A stretch of DNA of 64,000 bases from Bin87 sp965220105 (GTDB lineage Bacteria; Chloroflexota; Dehalococcoidia; Lucifugimonadales; UBA3495): contig OZ244811.1 of NCBI GenBank assembly GCA_965220105.1, forward strand, positions 3,162,001 to 3,226,000. Direction: 5' to 3'. A program made the position numbers and the translations under genes. Below are positions 35,059 to 43,603 of the stretch, piece after piece (the first letter of the stretch is position 1; each line of letters opens with the position of its first letter). The notes beneath the pieces are model-generated. The model made no database searches, was not told the origin of the DNA, and was given only the letters and a program-made list of their open reading frames with translations.

Positions 35059-36267
35059 CTACCGCAGCGCCAGCATTCGCTCCAGGGCCACCACGGATTC
35101 TTGCTGCATCTGGTCTGGAACGGTGATGCGGTTCACCACCTCGCCGGCGACCAGGCCCTCCAGCGTCCACAGCAGGTAAGCAGGATGGATGCGGTACATG
35201 GTTGAGCAGGGGCAACTCACCGGATCCAGACAGAATACCGTCTTGTCGGGGTTGTTCTTGGCCAGACGGTTCACCAGGCTGATCTCGGTGCCCACGGCCC
35301 AGGCCGACCCCGCCGGCGCCTCGTTGATGGTCTTGCGGATAAACTCGGTGGAGCCGTTCAGGTCGGCGGCCTGCACCGTCTCCATCGTGCACTCAGGATG
35401 CACCAGCACCGTGATGTCCGGGTAGCGCTCGCGGGCGGACTCGATTTGTTTGACGGTAAAGCGGGTGTGGACGGAGCAATGGCCCTGCCACAGCACCATC
35501 TTGGCGACCCGCAGCTGCTCCGGTGTGTTACCGCCCATCGCTTTGAAGGGGTTCCAAACCACCATTTCGTCCAGGCCGATGCCGAGTTTGAGGGCGGTGT
35601 TGCGTCCCAGATGCTGGTCGGGCAGGAACAGCACCCGGTCGGCATCGCCGAAGGCCCACTCCAGTACGGCGGTGGCGTTGGACGAGGTGCATACGGCGCC
35701 GCCGTTACGCCCGCAAAGGGCCTTGATGGCCGCCACCGAGTTCATGTAAGTGACCGGCAGGATGCCGCCGTGGTCGCCGAGGACGTCCTGCAGGTCTTCC
35801 CAGCCGTCTTCCACGTCCTGGATGGGCGCCATGTCGGCCATGGAGCAACCGGCGGTGATATTGGGCAGAATAACCTGCTGGTGTTCCCCGGCCAGGATGC
35901 AGGCGGTTTCGGCCATGAAGTGCACGCCGCAGAAAACGATGAAATCGGCTTCGGAACGGGAGGCCGCCTCTTGGCTGAGCAGGAAGGAATCTCCCTGGAA
36001 GTCAGCGTATTTTATGATCTCTTCCCGCTGGTAATGATGACCGAGGACGGTGACTGATTTGCCGAGCTTTTGCCGGGCGACCACGATACGTTCGTCCAGC
36101 TCCTGGGGTGAACAGGCCAGGTATTCGCCCGGGATTTTTTGCCACCGAATGTTGATCGCCAACTCTTCTGCGAGGGACTTGGAGGGCAGTTCGTCCTCCG
36201 GCCGGCAGAAAGCGGCGTGTTCGATTTCGGTCAAAGGAATAGTGGGTTGCCGCGTTCGGGTAACCAT
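35059..36267 (-). CDS. nadA: Quinolinate synthase A
   Basis: Condenses iminoaspartate with dihydroxyacetone phosphate to quinolinate, the [4Fe-4S]-dependent step of de novo NAD synthesis. The 402-residue product has the three cluster-ligand Cys regions: NITAGCSMAD, VHPECTMETV and DPVSCPCSTMYRI. Also visible are VLGHHYQREEI, FCGVHFMAE and MNSVAAIKALCG. GGAGG precedes the ATG. nadB and nadC are not adjacent. It lies downstream of miaB on the same strand, separated by about 115 nt. Confidence 0.95.
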   Translation of the reverse strand: MVTRTRQPTIPLTEIEHAAFCRPEDELPSKSLAEELAINIRWQKIPGEYLACSPQELDERIVVARQKLGKSVTVLGHHYQREEIIKYADFQGDSFLLSQEAASRSEADFIVFCGVHFMAETACILAGEHQQVILPNITAGCSMADMAPIQDVEDGWEDLQDVLGDHGGILPVTYMNSVAAIKALCGRNGGAVCTSSNATAVLEWAFGDADRVLFLPDQHLGRNTALKLGIGLDEMVVWNPFKAMGGNTPEQLRVAKMVLWQGHCSVHTRFTVKQIESARERYPDITVLVHPECTMETVQAADLNGSTEFIRKTINEAPAGSAWAVGTEISLVNRLAKNNPDKTVFCLDPVSCPCSTMYRIHPAYLLWTLEGLVAGEVVNRITVPDQMQQESVVALERMLALR

Positions 36268-36381
36268 CTAGGCGGCCTCCTTGTTCAAATGATGTGTTCC
36301 AAATTTCACAAATAATTTGTAACGGTCACGCGAACGACGGTGCCCGACACGACCGCGGTAACGGGTGAGCTACGTTCGGGG

Positions 36382-37683
36382 CTATGGGATCGAGCCGCCC
36401 AGCGACCAGGGGCTGGTGCGGTCGATGGAAACATTAACCAGTTGTCCGGCCAGGTCCGTCTCGCCACAGCGGTTTGCGCTGTCGTTGGCGACGTCAAAAT
36501 AAACGAGCTTATTTCCGCGGGTGCGACCGGTCCAGCGTCCGCGCTTTCGGTTTTCCGCCAGCACTTGCACGGTTTGGCTCATGTAGGCAGCGTTGATGTC
36601 GGTGAGGATGCTCTCCTGCAACGATTCCAATTCCTTGAGACGCCGCCGTTTTGCTTCTTCGGGGACGTCATCCTCCATCGTGCGGGCGGCGATGGTGCCG
36701 GGGCGGGTTGAGTAGGCCGCGCCATGCACTTTGTCAAAGCGCAATTCATCGACCAACCGCAACGTGTTTTCGAACTGCGTTTCGGTCTCTCCAGGGAAAC
36801 CCACAATGATGTCGGTACTGACGGTGACGTCCGGGATGGTGTCGCGAATCTCGCTGACAATGTACCGGTACTCGGCGGTGGTGTACGGTCGGCGCATCTG
36901 GTTCAGCACCTCATCATCGCCCGCCTGCACTGGCAGGTTGATGTGTTCGCAGACCTTGGGCAATTCGGCCACCGACTTGATGATGCGGCTGCTCATGTAC
37001 GAAGGATGGGACGTCAGGAACCGGATCCGGTCGAGGTCGTCGATGTCATTCAGCCGAGTGAAAAGGTCGGCCAGATCATGACCGTCGTCCCGGTCGTGGC
37101 CATAGGCGTCTACGGTCTGTCCAAGGACGGTGACCTCGCGTACGCCTCGGGCGGTCAGCAGCTCGACTTCGTGGGCTATGTCCGCCACGGAGCGGCTCAC
37201 CTGACGTCCCCGTCGGTAGGGGATGATGCAGAAGGAGCACATCAGGTCGCAGCCGTGGATGATGGGCACGTAGGTTGCCACGTCGGGTTGCCGAGGCGCC
37301 AGCGAGCCGACGCAACCCTGCCAATCAAGGCCCAACCTTTCACCCACCAGGTCCAGGAGCGGTTCAAACTCCTGGGGTCGCATGAATACGTCCACGTGGG
37401 GGAAACGGCGTTGCAAGTCCTCGGTGCGAGGGCCAACCATGCAGCCGGTGAGAGCAAGGACGGCGTCGGGCCGCTTTTTGCGTAGCGGTTGGGTGAGGTT
37501 GAGGGTGCCCGTCACCTTGTCCTCGGCGCTCTGGCGCACGACGCACGAGTTCAGCACTACTACGTCGGCGTCGGCGGGACGGTCAACGGGCGCAAGGCCC
37601 AATTGCTGCAACGCCGACCCCAAGCGTTCGGAGTCGGCGGTGTTCATCTGGCAACCGATTGTCCAGATGTGATAGGTGTGCAT
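36382..37683 (-). CDS. miaB: tRNA-2-methylthio-N6-dimethylallyladenosine synthase MiaB
   Basis: Radical-SAM methylthiotransferase acting on i6A37 of tRNAs. The 433-residue product has the N-terminal UPF0004 domain with Cys in TIGCQMN, LNSCVVR and TGCMV (auxiliary cluster), the radical-SAM CDLMCSFCIIPYRRG (CxxxCxxC), and a C-terminal TRAM domain (VQVLAENRKRGRWTGRTRGN). Length is standard. tRNA-Ser lies immediately upstream on the same strand. Confidence 0.94.
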   Translation of the reverse strand: MHTYHIWTIGCQMNTADSERLGSALQQLGLAPVDRPADADVVVLNSCVVRQSAEDKVTGTLNLTQPLRKKRPDAVLALTGCMVGPRTEDLQRRFPHVDVFMRPQEFEPLLDLVGERLGLDWQGCVGSLAPRQPDVATYVPIIHGCDLMCSFCIIPYRRGRQVSRSVADIAHEVELLTARGVREVTVLGQTVDAYGHDRDDGHDLADLFTRLNDIDDLDRIRFLTSHPSYMSSRIIKSVAELPKVCEHINLPVQAGDDEVLNQMRRPYTTAEYRYIVSEIRDTIPDVTVSTDIIVGFPGETETQFENTLRLVDELRFDKVHGAAYSTRPGTIAARTMEDDVPEEAKRRRLKELESLQESILTDINAAYMSQTVQVLAENRKRGRWTGRTRGNKLVYFDVANDSANRCGETDLAGQLVNVSIDRTSPWSLGGSIP

Positions 37684-37734
37684 CCGATAATGTCCGATTT
37701 ACAGGGTGGGTGCGGCGGATGTTTCCATAAGGAA

Positions 37735-37826
37735 TGGCGGAGGGAGTGGGATTCGAACCCACGATCCCAGTTTCCCAGGATAAGCGCTTAGCAGGCGCCC
37801 GCACTAGACCACTATGCGATCCCTCC
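37735..37826 (-). tRNA. tRNA-Ser (anticodon GCT)
   Basis: 92 nt including an encoded CCA at 37735-37737. Acceptor GGAGGGA pairs with TCCCTCC. The anticodon loop CTGCTAA gives GCT, and a long variable arm (type II tRNA) is present, as expected for serine. T-loop TTCGAAT. Confidence 0.94.
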
Positions 37827-37847
37827 CAACCCTGTAGGGTTATCCCG

Positions 37848-37876
37848 ATTATAGCGGATTGTGAACTGGGATACAA
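37848..37876 (-). promoter_or_regulatory. Promoter of tRNA-Ser
   Basis: Minus strand TTGTAT (37871-37876), a 17-nt spacer and a perfect TATAAT (37848-37853). A small inverted repeat AACCC/GGGTT (37828-37841) lies between it and the tRNA. Confidence 0.6.
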
Positions 37877-37900
37877 ACGGGCCGGCGACGCTTACGCATC

Positions 37901-38278
37901 TTACACATCGACACCGAGCAACCCCAACACGTGCGCTACGAACCGATGGACTGCCGGCCGATTGAGTTCTAGCTCGTAGTCTTCCAGGTCCCGATGGAAG
38001 AAATGGATGTGGAACCGTTCAGCAGCGATAAACCCTGCCGAGATGAACGGATCATCATATTCTTGCTCCAATGCGAACACCGCATTTTTCATTGCCCGGT
38101 GACTCCGATGTTGCCAACCCCGTCGTTGTGCAATAGCCGATACTACATGCGTGGCCGCCCCATACAGCTTTTCCGAACCCTGTAGGTCGTCGCCGGAGGC
38201 GAACTCCCGATCGGAAGCCGCCAGGAATTCCCGGGCAATCTCGGCATGTTCCTGCCAGCTCATTTCTTTCGTAGTCAT
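37901..38278 (-). CDS. PaREP1/HEPN-like small helical protein (paralog 1)
   Basis: 125 residues, all-alpha. It starts MTTKEMSWQEHAEIAREFLA and contains SEKLYGAATHVVSAIAQRRGW, then HRSHRAMKNAV and AAERFHIHFF. This pattern resembles the PaREP1 group of HEPN-fold proteins, some of which are RNA-binding or ribonuclease partners of nucleotidyltransferases. No such partner is adjacent. Two further paralogs lie at 40096-40485 and 40499-40888. Function unknown. Confidence 0.6.
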   Translation of the reverse strand: MTTKEMSWQEHAEIAREFLAASDREFASGDDLQGSEKLYGAATHVVSAIAQRRGWQHRSHRAMKNAVFALEQEYDDPFISAGFIAAERFHIHFFHRDLEDYELELNRPAVHRFVAHVLGLLGVDV

Positions 38279-38414
38279 CGCTTTCCCCGGACGACGCTCA
38301 TGATCACTGGTTTTATGCTAGAACGATTAAACTGCGCGGTCAACGGTGCTCGTGTCACTTCCGCGTGAAAATAGGCGGCGAAAATACGTGCAAGAATACG
38401 GGAATCCGAGGTAT

Positions 38415-39545
38415 TCAGAATTCCCTGATACGCGGCAGCACCTCGCGCCCGAACAGGCCGATGGAATCCATGACTTCTCCGTGAGACACTCCGGGCTGCT
38501 GGAATGCCAGGTCGACGACACCGACGCCGCAATGGTGGTGGTACTCGCGCAACTGCTCCACCACCGTGTCGGGGCTGCCCACGAAGTTCAGCATGAATCC
38601 GATCCCCCGGTTGGCGTTGGTCTGCGGGGGATTGGCCAACCCGATGCGGCCATCGTTTCGCACGGCCCAGGTTTCAGGGACCACCGGCCAGTTCGGTGGA
38701 CCGGACTCATCTATTAATGCGCCGGCCGCTGTCTTCAAAATTCGGGCGCGGCGTTCTTCAGCCAGGGCATCCGTTTCGGCCAGGCAAATGCCGCCACGGT
38801 ACGCTATTTGATCGGACGCAGGCTGCCAGCCGGCGGATTCGCAACTGTCCCGATACGCCCCGATAACTCGCCGCATATCCTCCGCCCGGTCGTAGGAAAT
38901 GGCTACGCCCAAACGGTTGGCGGCGGCATATTTGACCGTGGGTTCGCTTCTGGTGGCCACGAATATGGGAAGCGATGTTCCCTGGATGGGCCGGGGCCAG
39001 ACGGCTATGGTGTCGTAATGGTAATGCTCGCCGTGCCAGGCGAAGGGTTCAGGAGCGCTCAACGCATGCCGAACGATGTCTATTCCCTCCAACAACCTGG
39101 AACGGGCTTCGTCCCGATCCACGCCGTGCACCGCGTCCTCGTTGGGCGTACCCCGCATGAACGCCACCACCAGGCGACCGCCGGTCAGGTTGTCCAGCAT
39201 CCCGATTTCTTCGGCGGTGCGTACCGGATTGTTGATGGGGAGGAGTGGACCAAGCATGGCAATCCTGGCGACCCGACAACGTTGGGCGACCGTGGCCGCC
39301 ATCACGGCGGGGCTGGGAGTAAGGCGAGTGCCCGAATAGTGATGCTCCGAAACACTGATCCAGTCGAAGCCCACCGATTCGGCCAGCTCGCACTCTGCCA
39401 ACCCTTCCTGATAGGAACGCTCTGAAGCTGCCGGGTCAACGTACGCTGGCGCCACCGGCCAGTCGCCCGGCAACGAATGACGCTCGGCGTAGCCCATGCA
39501 CCCGAAGTATGAAGCTTTCAACAGTGGTTTCCCCGGTTGCAGCAC
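38415..39545 (-). CDS. Luciferase-like (LLM class) flavin-dependent monooxygenase
   Basis: 376 residues of the luciferase-like TIM-barrel family: FDWISVSEHHYSGTRLTPSP, the LPINNPVRTAEEIGMLD strand, NLTGGRLVVAFMRGTPNE and LPIFVATRSEPTVKYAAAN. Its pattern differs from that of the gene at 1887, suggesting the FMN-dependent alkanal/monooxygenase branch. The start is a GTG at 39545 without a strong ribosome-binding site. Substrate unknown. Confidence 0.82.
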   Translation of the reverse strand: MLQPGKPLLKASYFGCMGYAERHSLPGDWPVAPAYVDPAASERSYQEGLAECELAESVGFDWISVSEHHYSGTRLTPSPAVMAATVAQRCRVARIAMLGPLLPINNPVRTAEEIGMLDNLTGGRLVVAFMRGTPNEDAVHGVDRDEARSRLLEGIDIVRHALSAPEPFAWHGEHYHYDTIAVWPRPIQGTSLPIFVATRSEPTVKYAAANRLGVAISYDRAEDMRRVIGAYRDSCESAGWQPASDQIAYRGGICLAETDALAEERRARILKTAAGALIDESGPPNWPVVPETWAVRNDGRIGLANPPQTNANRGIGFMLNFVGSPDTVVEQLREYHHHCGVGVVDLAFQQPGVSHGEVMDSIGLFGREVLPRIREF

Positions 39546-39560
39546 CGGCCGGATTACGGT

Positions 39561-39986
39561 CTATTGATCACCCGGCAGGTCGTGATTGAACATCCAGTTG
39601 ATGCCAAACTTGTCCGTGCAGGCGGCGAAGTAAGCGCCCCAGAACATGTCCGCCGGCGGCATGGTAACGGTGCCCCCCTCCGACATGCCATTTAACAGGC
39701 GGTCGGTCTCTTCACGGCTGTCGGTAGCGACGCTGATGGAGAAATTGTTGCCTGAATTACTGGGCGGCCCAAACGCTGACGTGGTGTCGCTGCCCATCAA
39801 CACGCCGGAACCGATGGAGAGCGAAACGTGCATGACCCGATCTCGCTCGTCCTCCGGAATGGCCATATCGGGCGGGCCGTCCCCGAAGGTTGCCAACCAT
39901 GCAAACTCGCCACCGAAAACGGACCGATAGAACTCGAAGGCGGCGCGGCAATCGCCATTGAAGTTGAGATAGGTATTGATTTCCAT
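39561..39986 (-). CDS. VOC superfamily (PhnB/glyoxalase-like) protein
   Basis: 141 residues in the PhnB-like branch: INTYLNFNGDCRAAFEFYRS at the start, HVSLSIGSGVLMGSD, and the FWGAYFAACTDKFGINWMFN ending typical of the 3-demethylubiquinone-9 methyltransferase-like/PhnB group. Small metal-dependent or binding protein, role unknown. The ATG at 39986 was chosen because the domain starts there; the frame is open upstream. Confidence 0.82.
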   Translation of the reverse strand: MEINTYLNFNGDCRAAFEFYRSVFGGEFAWLATFGDGPPDMAIPEDERDRVMHVSLSIGSGVLMGSDTTSAFGPPSNSGNNFSISVATDSREETDRLLNGMSEGGTVTMPPADMFWGAYFAACTDKFGINWMFNHDLPGDQ

Positions 39987-40095
39987 GTTGTGCATCTCTT
40001 GGTCGCCGGCGTTGGTGAGAATGTAGCGGCCGGCGCAGGACGATATGCTAGACATGCCAGTCAAACGCAGTCAACGGCCTACCAGTCATCAAATA

Positions 40096-40485
40096 TCACC
40101 CGGCGCCGGCGTCTTCGTTGTCCAGCAGTGCCAGCAATCGGGCGACGAATTGGTGGACGACCGGGCGGTCCGCTTCCCTTTCGTAATCCTCCAGATGGTC
40201 GTGAAAGAAATTCTCATGGAACCGCTCGGCGGCGATAAAGCCGGCGCCAATAAAATGGTTATCGTACTCCCGGGCCAAGTCGGTCACAGCGTTTTTCATG
40301 GCCCGGTGACTTTTGTATCGCCAGCCGCGCTGCTGGCACAAGGCGATTATGGACTGGGTGGCGGCGCCGTAGAGCTTTTCCGAGCCTTGCAGATGGTCGC
40401 CAGCGGCAAACTCCCGGTCGGAGGCGGTCAGAAAGTCGCGCGCGGTTTGAGCGTGCTCCCCGGCGATCATTTCTTTGGTGGTCAT
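40096..40485 (-). CDS. PaREP1/HEPN-like small helical protein (paralog 2)
   Basis: 129 residues, starting MTTKEMIAGEHAQTARDFLT. The first ~80 residues are almost identical to paralog 3 directly upstream, while the C-terminal halves differ, as if one half has been copied by gene conversion. Shared family features are SEKLYGAATQSI, YKSHRAMKNAV and AAERFHENFFHDHLEDYE. The ATG at 40485 follows AAAGGGA. Confidence 0.6.
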   Translation of the reverse strand: MTTKEMIAGEHAQTARDFLTASDREFAAGDHLQGSEKLYGAATQSIIALCQQRGWRYKSHRAMKNAVTDLAREYDNHFIGAGFIAAERFHENFFHDHLEDYEREADRPVVHQFVARLLALLDNEDAGAG

Positions 40486-40498
40486 GGGTATATCCCTT

Positions 40499-40888
40499 TC
40501 ATCCGGCGTTGGCGTCTTCACTATCCAGGAGCGTCAGCATATGGGTGACGAAATGATGCACTGCAGGGCAGTTTGCCTCAACAGTGTAATCCTCCAGATT
40601 GTCGTGGGAAAAATTCTCATGGAACCGTTCGGCAGTAGCAAAACCGGCGGTGATGAAGGGGTCGGCATATTCTTGGGACAGGTTGGTTACTGCTTGTTGC
40701 ATGGCCCGGTGACTTTTGTATCGCCAGCCGCGCTGCTGGCATATGGCGATTATGGACTGGGTGGCGGCGCCGTAGAGCTTTTCCGAGCCTTGCAGATGGT
40801 CGCCAGCGGCAAACTCCCGGTCGGAGGCGGTCAGAAAGTCGCGCGCGGTTTGGGCGTGCTCCCCGGCGATCATTTCTTTGGTGGTCAT
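40499..40888 (-). CDS. PaREP1/HEPN-like small helical protein (paralog 3)
   Basis: 129 residues, tandem copy of paralog 2, with 13 nt separating the two genes. It has SEKLYGAATQSIIAICQQRGW and TAERFHENFSHDNLEDY. The N-terminal half matches paralog 2 nearly base for base (40700-40888 versus 40298-40485). Function unknown. Confidence 0.6.
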   Translation of the reverse strand: MTTKEMIAGEHAQTARDFLTASDREFAAGDHLQGSEKLYGAATQSIIAICQQRGWRYKSHRAMQQAVTNLSQEYADPFITAGFATAERFHENFSHDNLEDYTVEANCPAVHHFVTHMLTLLDSEDANAG

Positions 40889-40962
40889 GGTGGTTCCTAG
40901 TCAGGCAGGCTTGAAGTTACATTATGCCAGACGTGGAAGTACAGATGACGGCAATGATTAAT

Positions 40963-42360
40963 TTATTGGATGGCTGGGTTGTAAGTATCCGGCGGTGTTA
41001 CACCCCGGAATATGGAGTATTGCGAGATAACCACATCCTCGCCGCCAAGTTTGCCCCACACCATGATCGAATAGACGCCATCGCCGTGCCGGTTCAAGAT
41101 TTGGCTGATGTCCGCCTTTACCAAGAGGGTGGTGCCGGTAGCCGTCCATTCTGATGCAGTAATCCAAGGCACAGTAATAGATTGAGATTGCAAGCGCTGG
41201 CTCGCGTTGTAAGCCTGTTGCCAGGCTTGATGAGCCTCGCTGGGGGAGCGAGGAGCCCGGGCGTCCGTCGCAACATCGTATGGGCTGGGGCAAGGATCGT
41301 TGGTTGTAGTGAATGTGCCCGTAGGCCAGTAATAGCCGCCGGTCAACGGTTCCCGCAATCCGGCCACCTGACGTCCGCTGTCGTAGCAGTAGGTTCGTGC
41401 AACTTGGCCCTGTACCAGTGTATGCGGCAGAGGGTCATAGTAAATCTGTACGCCCAAGTCCTGCCTTTGGCTGAACCGCACGCCGTTTCGCGCCTTGCCC
41501 GACAGCGACAAGACGCCGTTAGCAATGGCTGACAACCCATCATATTCAACGTAGTCGCCCTCAAAATGCTGATATATTGCCGTATTGTAGCGATCCCAAG
41601 CTAGACCGACATTGACCTTTTTGTGCTGCGGGTCAAGGATATTTCGGCGGTGGCCAGGACTGTTCATCCATCCCGCCATCGCCTCGCGGATTTTCTGCTC
41701 GATGCTGCCAATAGCCCGGAAGCCATCCGATGCGGCAATGCAGTAATCCGAGCCACTCCCATTTTCGCCGTTGGACTGGTAGCCGCCGGCCAGGCTGTAG
41801 CGCATATAGGGTTTCAGGCCGTGGATTCCCCAATGGGATGAAAAGCAGTTTTCCAGCCCGGATTCGGCGTGGAGTTGCGCCGCGATATTATCGCCCAGTG
41901 TAACGGGACTCACTCCCGCCTTTTTCCGCTCAGAGTTGACGAGTTCCAACATGAACCGCTTTTCGGTGATATGCCGGAGGTCCGGCGAAGGAACTGGCGC
42001 CGGCGTGAAGGCAGGTACTGCGGTTGCGGCAGGCGTTGGTGTGAATGTTGGAGCCAGAGTGTCGGCCTGTGTCGGCTGCATCACTCGTGTATGTGTAGAT
42101 GTTGGCTGGGGTGCCGGTAACGTTGCCAATGTGCTTGTGCCGGATTTTATTGCCTCCGGCGTAAGAGTAGCAGGAGCAAGCGCACTAATCACGCCATTCT
42201 GCCTGACGTCACCACTGACGGTGTCGCTGCTCTGATTTAGCCACCAGAACACACCACCTGCCACTGTCAAAATAGCCAGTACGACGACCATGAAAATCAC
42301 CGACTTGCTTCCGTTCCGACGCGTCCGGGCGCCACCCCGTCGCCCGGCACGACTTTCCAA
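40963..42360 (-). CDS. Membrane-anchored CAP (SCP/PR1) domain protein
   Basis: 465 residues from a TTG at 42360. A basic N-terminus is followed by one transmembrane helix (SVIFMVVVLAILTVAGGVFW), a Thr/Pro-rich stalk, and a CAP domain (LVNSERKKAGVSPVTLGDN, HAESGLENCFSSHWGIHG, GENGSG, MAGWMNSPGHRRNIL), then a C-terminal extension of about 200 residues of unknown fold. CAP proteins act outside the cell in varied roles. The frame is open upstream to an in-frame TGA at 42469-42471, beyond which it continues as a zinc ribbon (next entry), so the true protein may have been longer. Confidence 0.72.
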   Translation of the reverse strand: MESRAGRRGGARTRRNGSKSVIFMVVVLAILTVAGGVFWWLNQSSDTVSGDVRQNGVISALAPATLTPEAIKSGTSTLATLPAPQPTSTHTRVMQPTQADTLAPTFTPTPAATAVPAFTPAPVPSPDLRHITEKRFMLELVNSERKKAGVSPVTLGDNIAAQLHAESGLENCFSSHWGIHGLKPYMRYSLAGGYQSNGENGSGSDYCIAASDGFRAIGSIEQKIREAMAGWMNSPGHRRNILDPQHKKVNVGLAWDRYNTAIYQHFEGDYVEYDGLSAIANGVLSLSGKARNGVRFSQRQDLGVQIYYDPLPHTLVQGQVARTYCYDSGRQVAGLREPLTGGYYWPTGTFTTTNDPCPSPYDVATDARAPRSPSEAHQAWQQAYNASQRLQSQSITVPWITASEWTATGTTLLVKADISQILNRHGDGVYSIMVWGKLGGEDVVISQYSIFRGVTPPDTYNPAIQ

Positions 42361-42468
42361 TCGTGCTATCGTTTCTATTGGTACAAAGCCGGGTCCGGAA
42401 CTGCCGGGAGGGATTGCAATTTCCTCCCGTCTAGGTGTTCTGAAAACCTTGTTGCAACTTCGGCAACG

Positions 42469-42570
42469 TCATAGCATTTCCCGGTGTCGGCCGCGTCTGA
42501 TCCGAATGCGTGGGCTATTACAGTGTGGACATAGACCCGCATCCTCGTAATGTTCACCACCGTTCGGCAT
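42469..42570 (-). CDS. Truncated N-terminal zinc-ribbon half, in frame with the CAP protein
   Basis: 33 residues from ATG 42570 (GGGAG upstream) to TGA 42469-42471. It contains LCPHCNSPRIRIRRGRHREML. The same frame beyond the TGA reads RCRSCNKVF, the second CxxC knuckle of a zinc ribbon, and goes on into the transmembrane segment of the CAP protein. The stop therefore splits one zinc ribbon. A CGA-to-TGA mutation or a sequence error is the simplest reading. Confidence 0.5.
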   Translation of the reverse strand: MPNGGEHYEDAGLCPHCNSPRIRIRRGRHREML

Positions 42571-42585
42571 ATCTGATCTCCCGCC

Positions 42586-43539
42586 CTACTCCTCATCCGG
42601 GTGGGTGGTTATGAAGCGACCAGCCCTGGCTGGATCGACATGGGGCGCGCGGACCTCCACGCCGGCCTGCTCTTCCTGCAAACGCACCGTGATGCTGCTG
42701 TCCATCTCCGCCCAGCCCCGGTTCATGGACTGCATGGCAATCTGCTCGGCCAAGGTGGACATGGGCATGGGGACGTCATACTCCCGTGCCAGTTCAGTGG
42801 CCAGCGATATGTCCTTGAACGCCAGATTCAGGGCGAAACTGGCCGGCTCAAACTCCCCTCGGAACATGGTTCGCACCAATCCTTCGTGCAGCACCCGCAT
42901 CCGTCCCAGGGACCCGCGCCGAATGCATTCCCACAATGCCTCCGGTTCCACGCCGGCCTTGACGCCCAGGGTCAACCCTTCAGCGATGGCCTGGCGCACG
43001 CTGTGGCCGATCATGTTGTGCACCAGCTTGGCCACGCTCCCTGCTCCGATCTCTCCCGCGTAGAACACCTTGTCGCCAAAGGAATCCAGCACCGGCTTCA
43101 CCCGCTCGAACACCTCCCGGTCACCGCCCACCATCACCGCCAGGTTCCCCGACGCCGCACCGGTCTTCCCACCGCTCACCGGAGCGTCCAGCACGAAGGC
43201 GCCCTTGGCTCGAAACTGGGGCTCGATCTCCCGGATCAGCGTCGGTCGGCTGGATGACAGGTCGATGTAGACGCTGCCCTCCCGGATGCCTTCCAGCACG
43301 CCCGACGCGCCCAACGACACTGACTCCACCTCGTAGGGGCCGGGCAACGACGTGAAGGTGATGTCGCTGGCCTCGGCCACCTCGGCGGGGGTGTTGGCCA
43401 GGCGTGCGCCGCCTTCCAGCAGGGGCCGGGCAGCCTCTTCGCGCAGGTCGTAGACGACCATCGGGTAGCCGGCACGCTGGATGTTGGCTGACATCCCGCC
43501 GCCCATGTTGCCCAGTCCAATGAATCCTACCGTTTCCAT
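42586..43539 (-). CDS. 3-hydroxyisobutyrate dehydrogenase-like NAD(P)-dependent oxidoreductase
   Basis: 317-residue beta-hydroxyacid dehydrogenase family member. Rossmann motif GFIGLGNMGGGM at the start, substrate-binding DAPVSGGKTGA near residue 125, and the catalytic Lys in GSVAKLVHNM. Acts on 3-hydroxy acids such as 3-hydroxyisobutyrate, tartronate semialdehyde or related compounds; the substrate is not decidable. The ATG at 43539 was preferred because family members start a few residues before GFIGLG; an ATG at 43557 is also open. It is the last ordinary gene before the IS pile-up. Confidence 0.88.
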   Translation of the reverse strand: METVGFIGLGNMGGGMSANIQRAGYPMVVYDLREEAARPLLEGGARLANTPAEVAEASDITFTSLPGPYEVESVSLGASGVLEGIREGSVYIDLSSSRPTLIREIEPQFRAKGAFVLDAPVSGGKTGAASGNLAVMVGGDREVFERVKPVLDSFGDKVFYAGEIGAGSVAKLVHNMIGHSVRQAIAEGLTLGVKAGVEPEALWECIRRGSLGRMRVLHEGLVRTMFRGEFEPASFALNLAFKDISLATELAREYDVPMPMSTLAEQIAMQSMNRGWAEMDSSITVRLQEEQAGVEVRAPHVDPARAGRFITTHPDEE

Positions 43540-43593
43540 GCTACGTATTTGCTCCATTTCGAAGTGTGGTAGCGCGAGTATACACCACGAGGT

Positions 43594-43603
43594 CTGATTG
43601 CCT
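43594..43603 (+). repeat. Target-site repeat CTGATTGCCT, left flank of IS-A
   Basis: First of a series of near-identical 10-mers separating four mobile elements (others at 44859, 44993 and 46392, with an 8-bp version at 47773). Confidence 0.85.

Noticed and set aside
42469..42471. Selenocysteine or genome-wide UGA recoding at the in-frame TGA
   Set aside because: TGA is a normal stop in several genes here. The only hairpin just after it is a 5-bp stem starting one base downstream, not a convincing bacterial SECIS. The residue in this zinc ribbon position is not expected to be selenocysteine.
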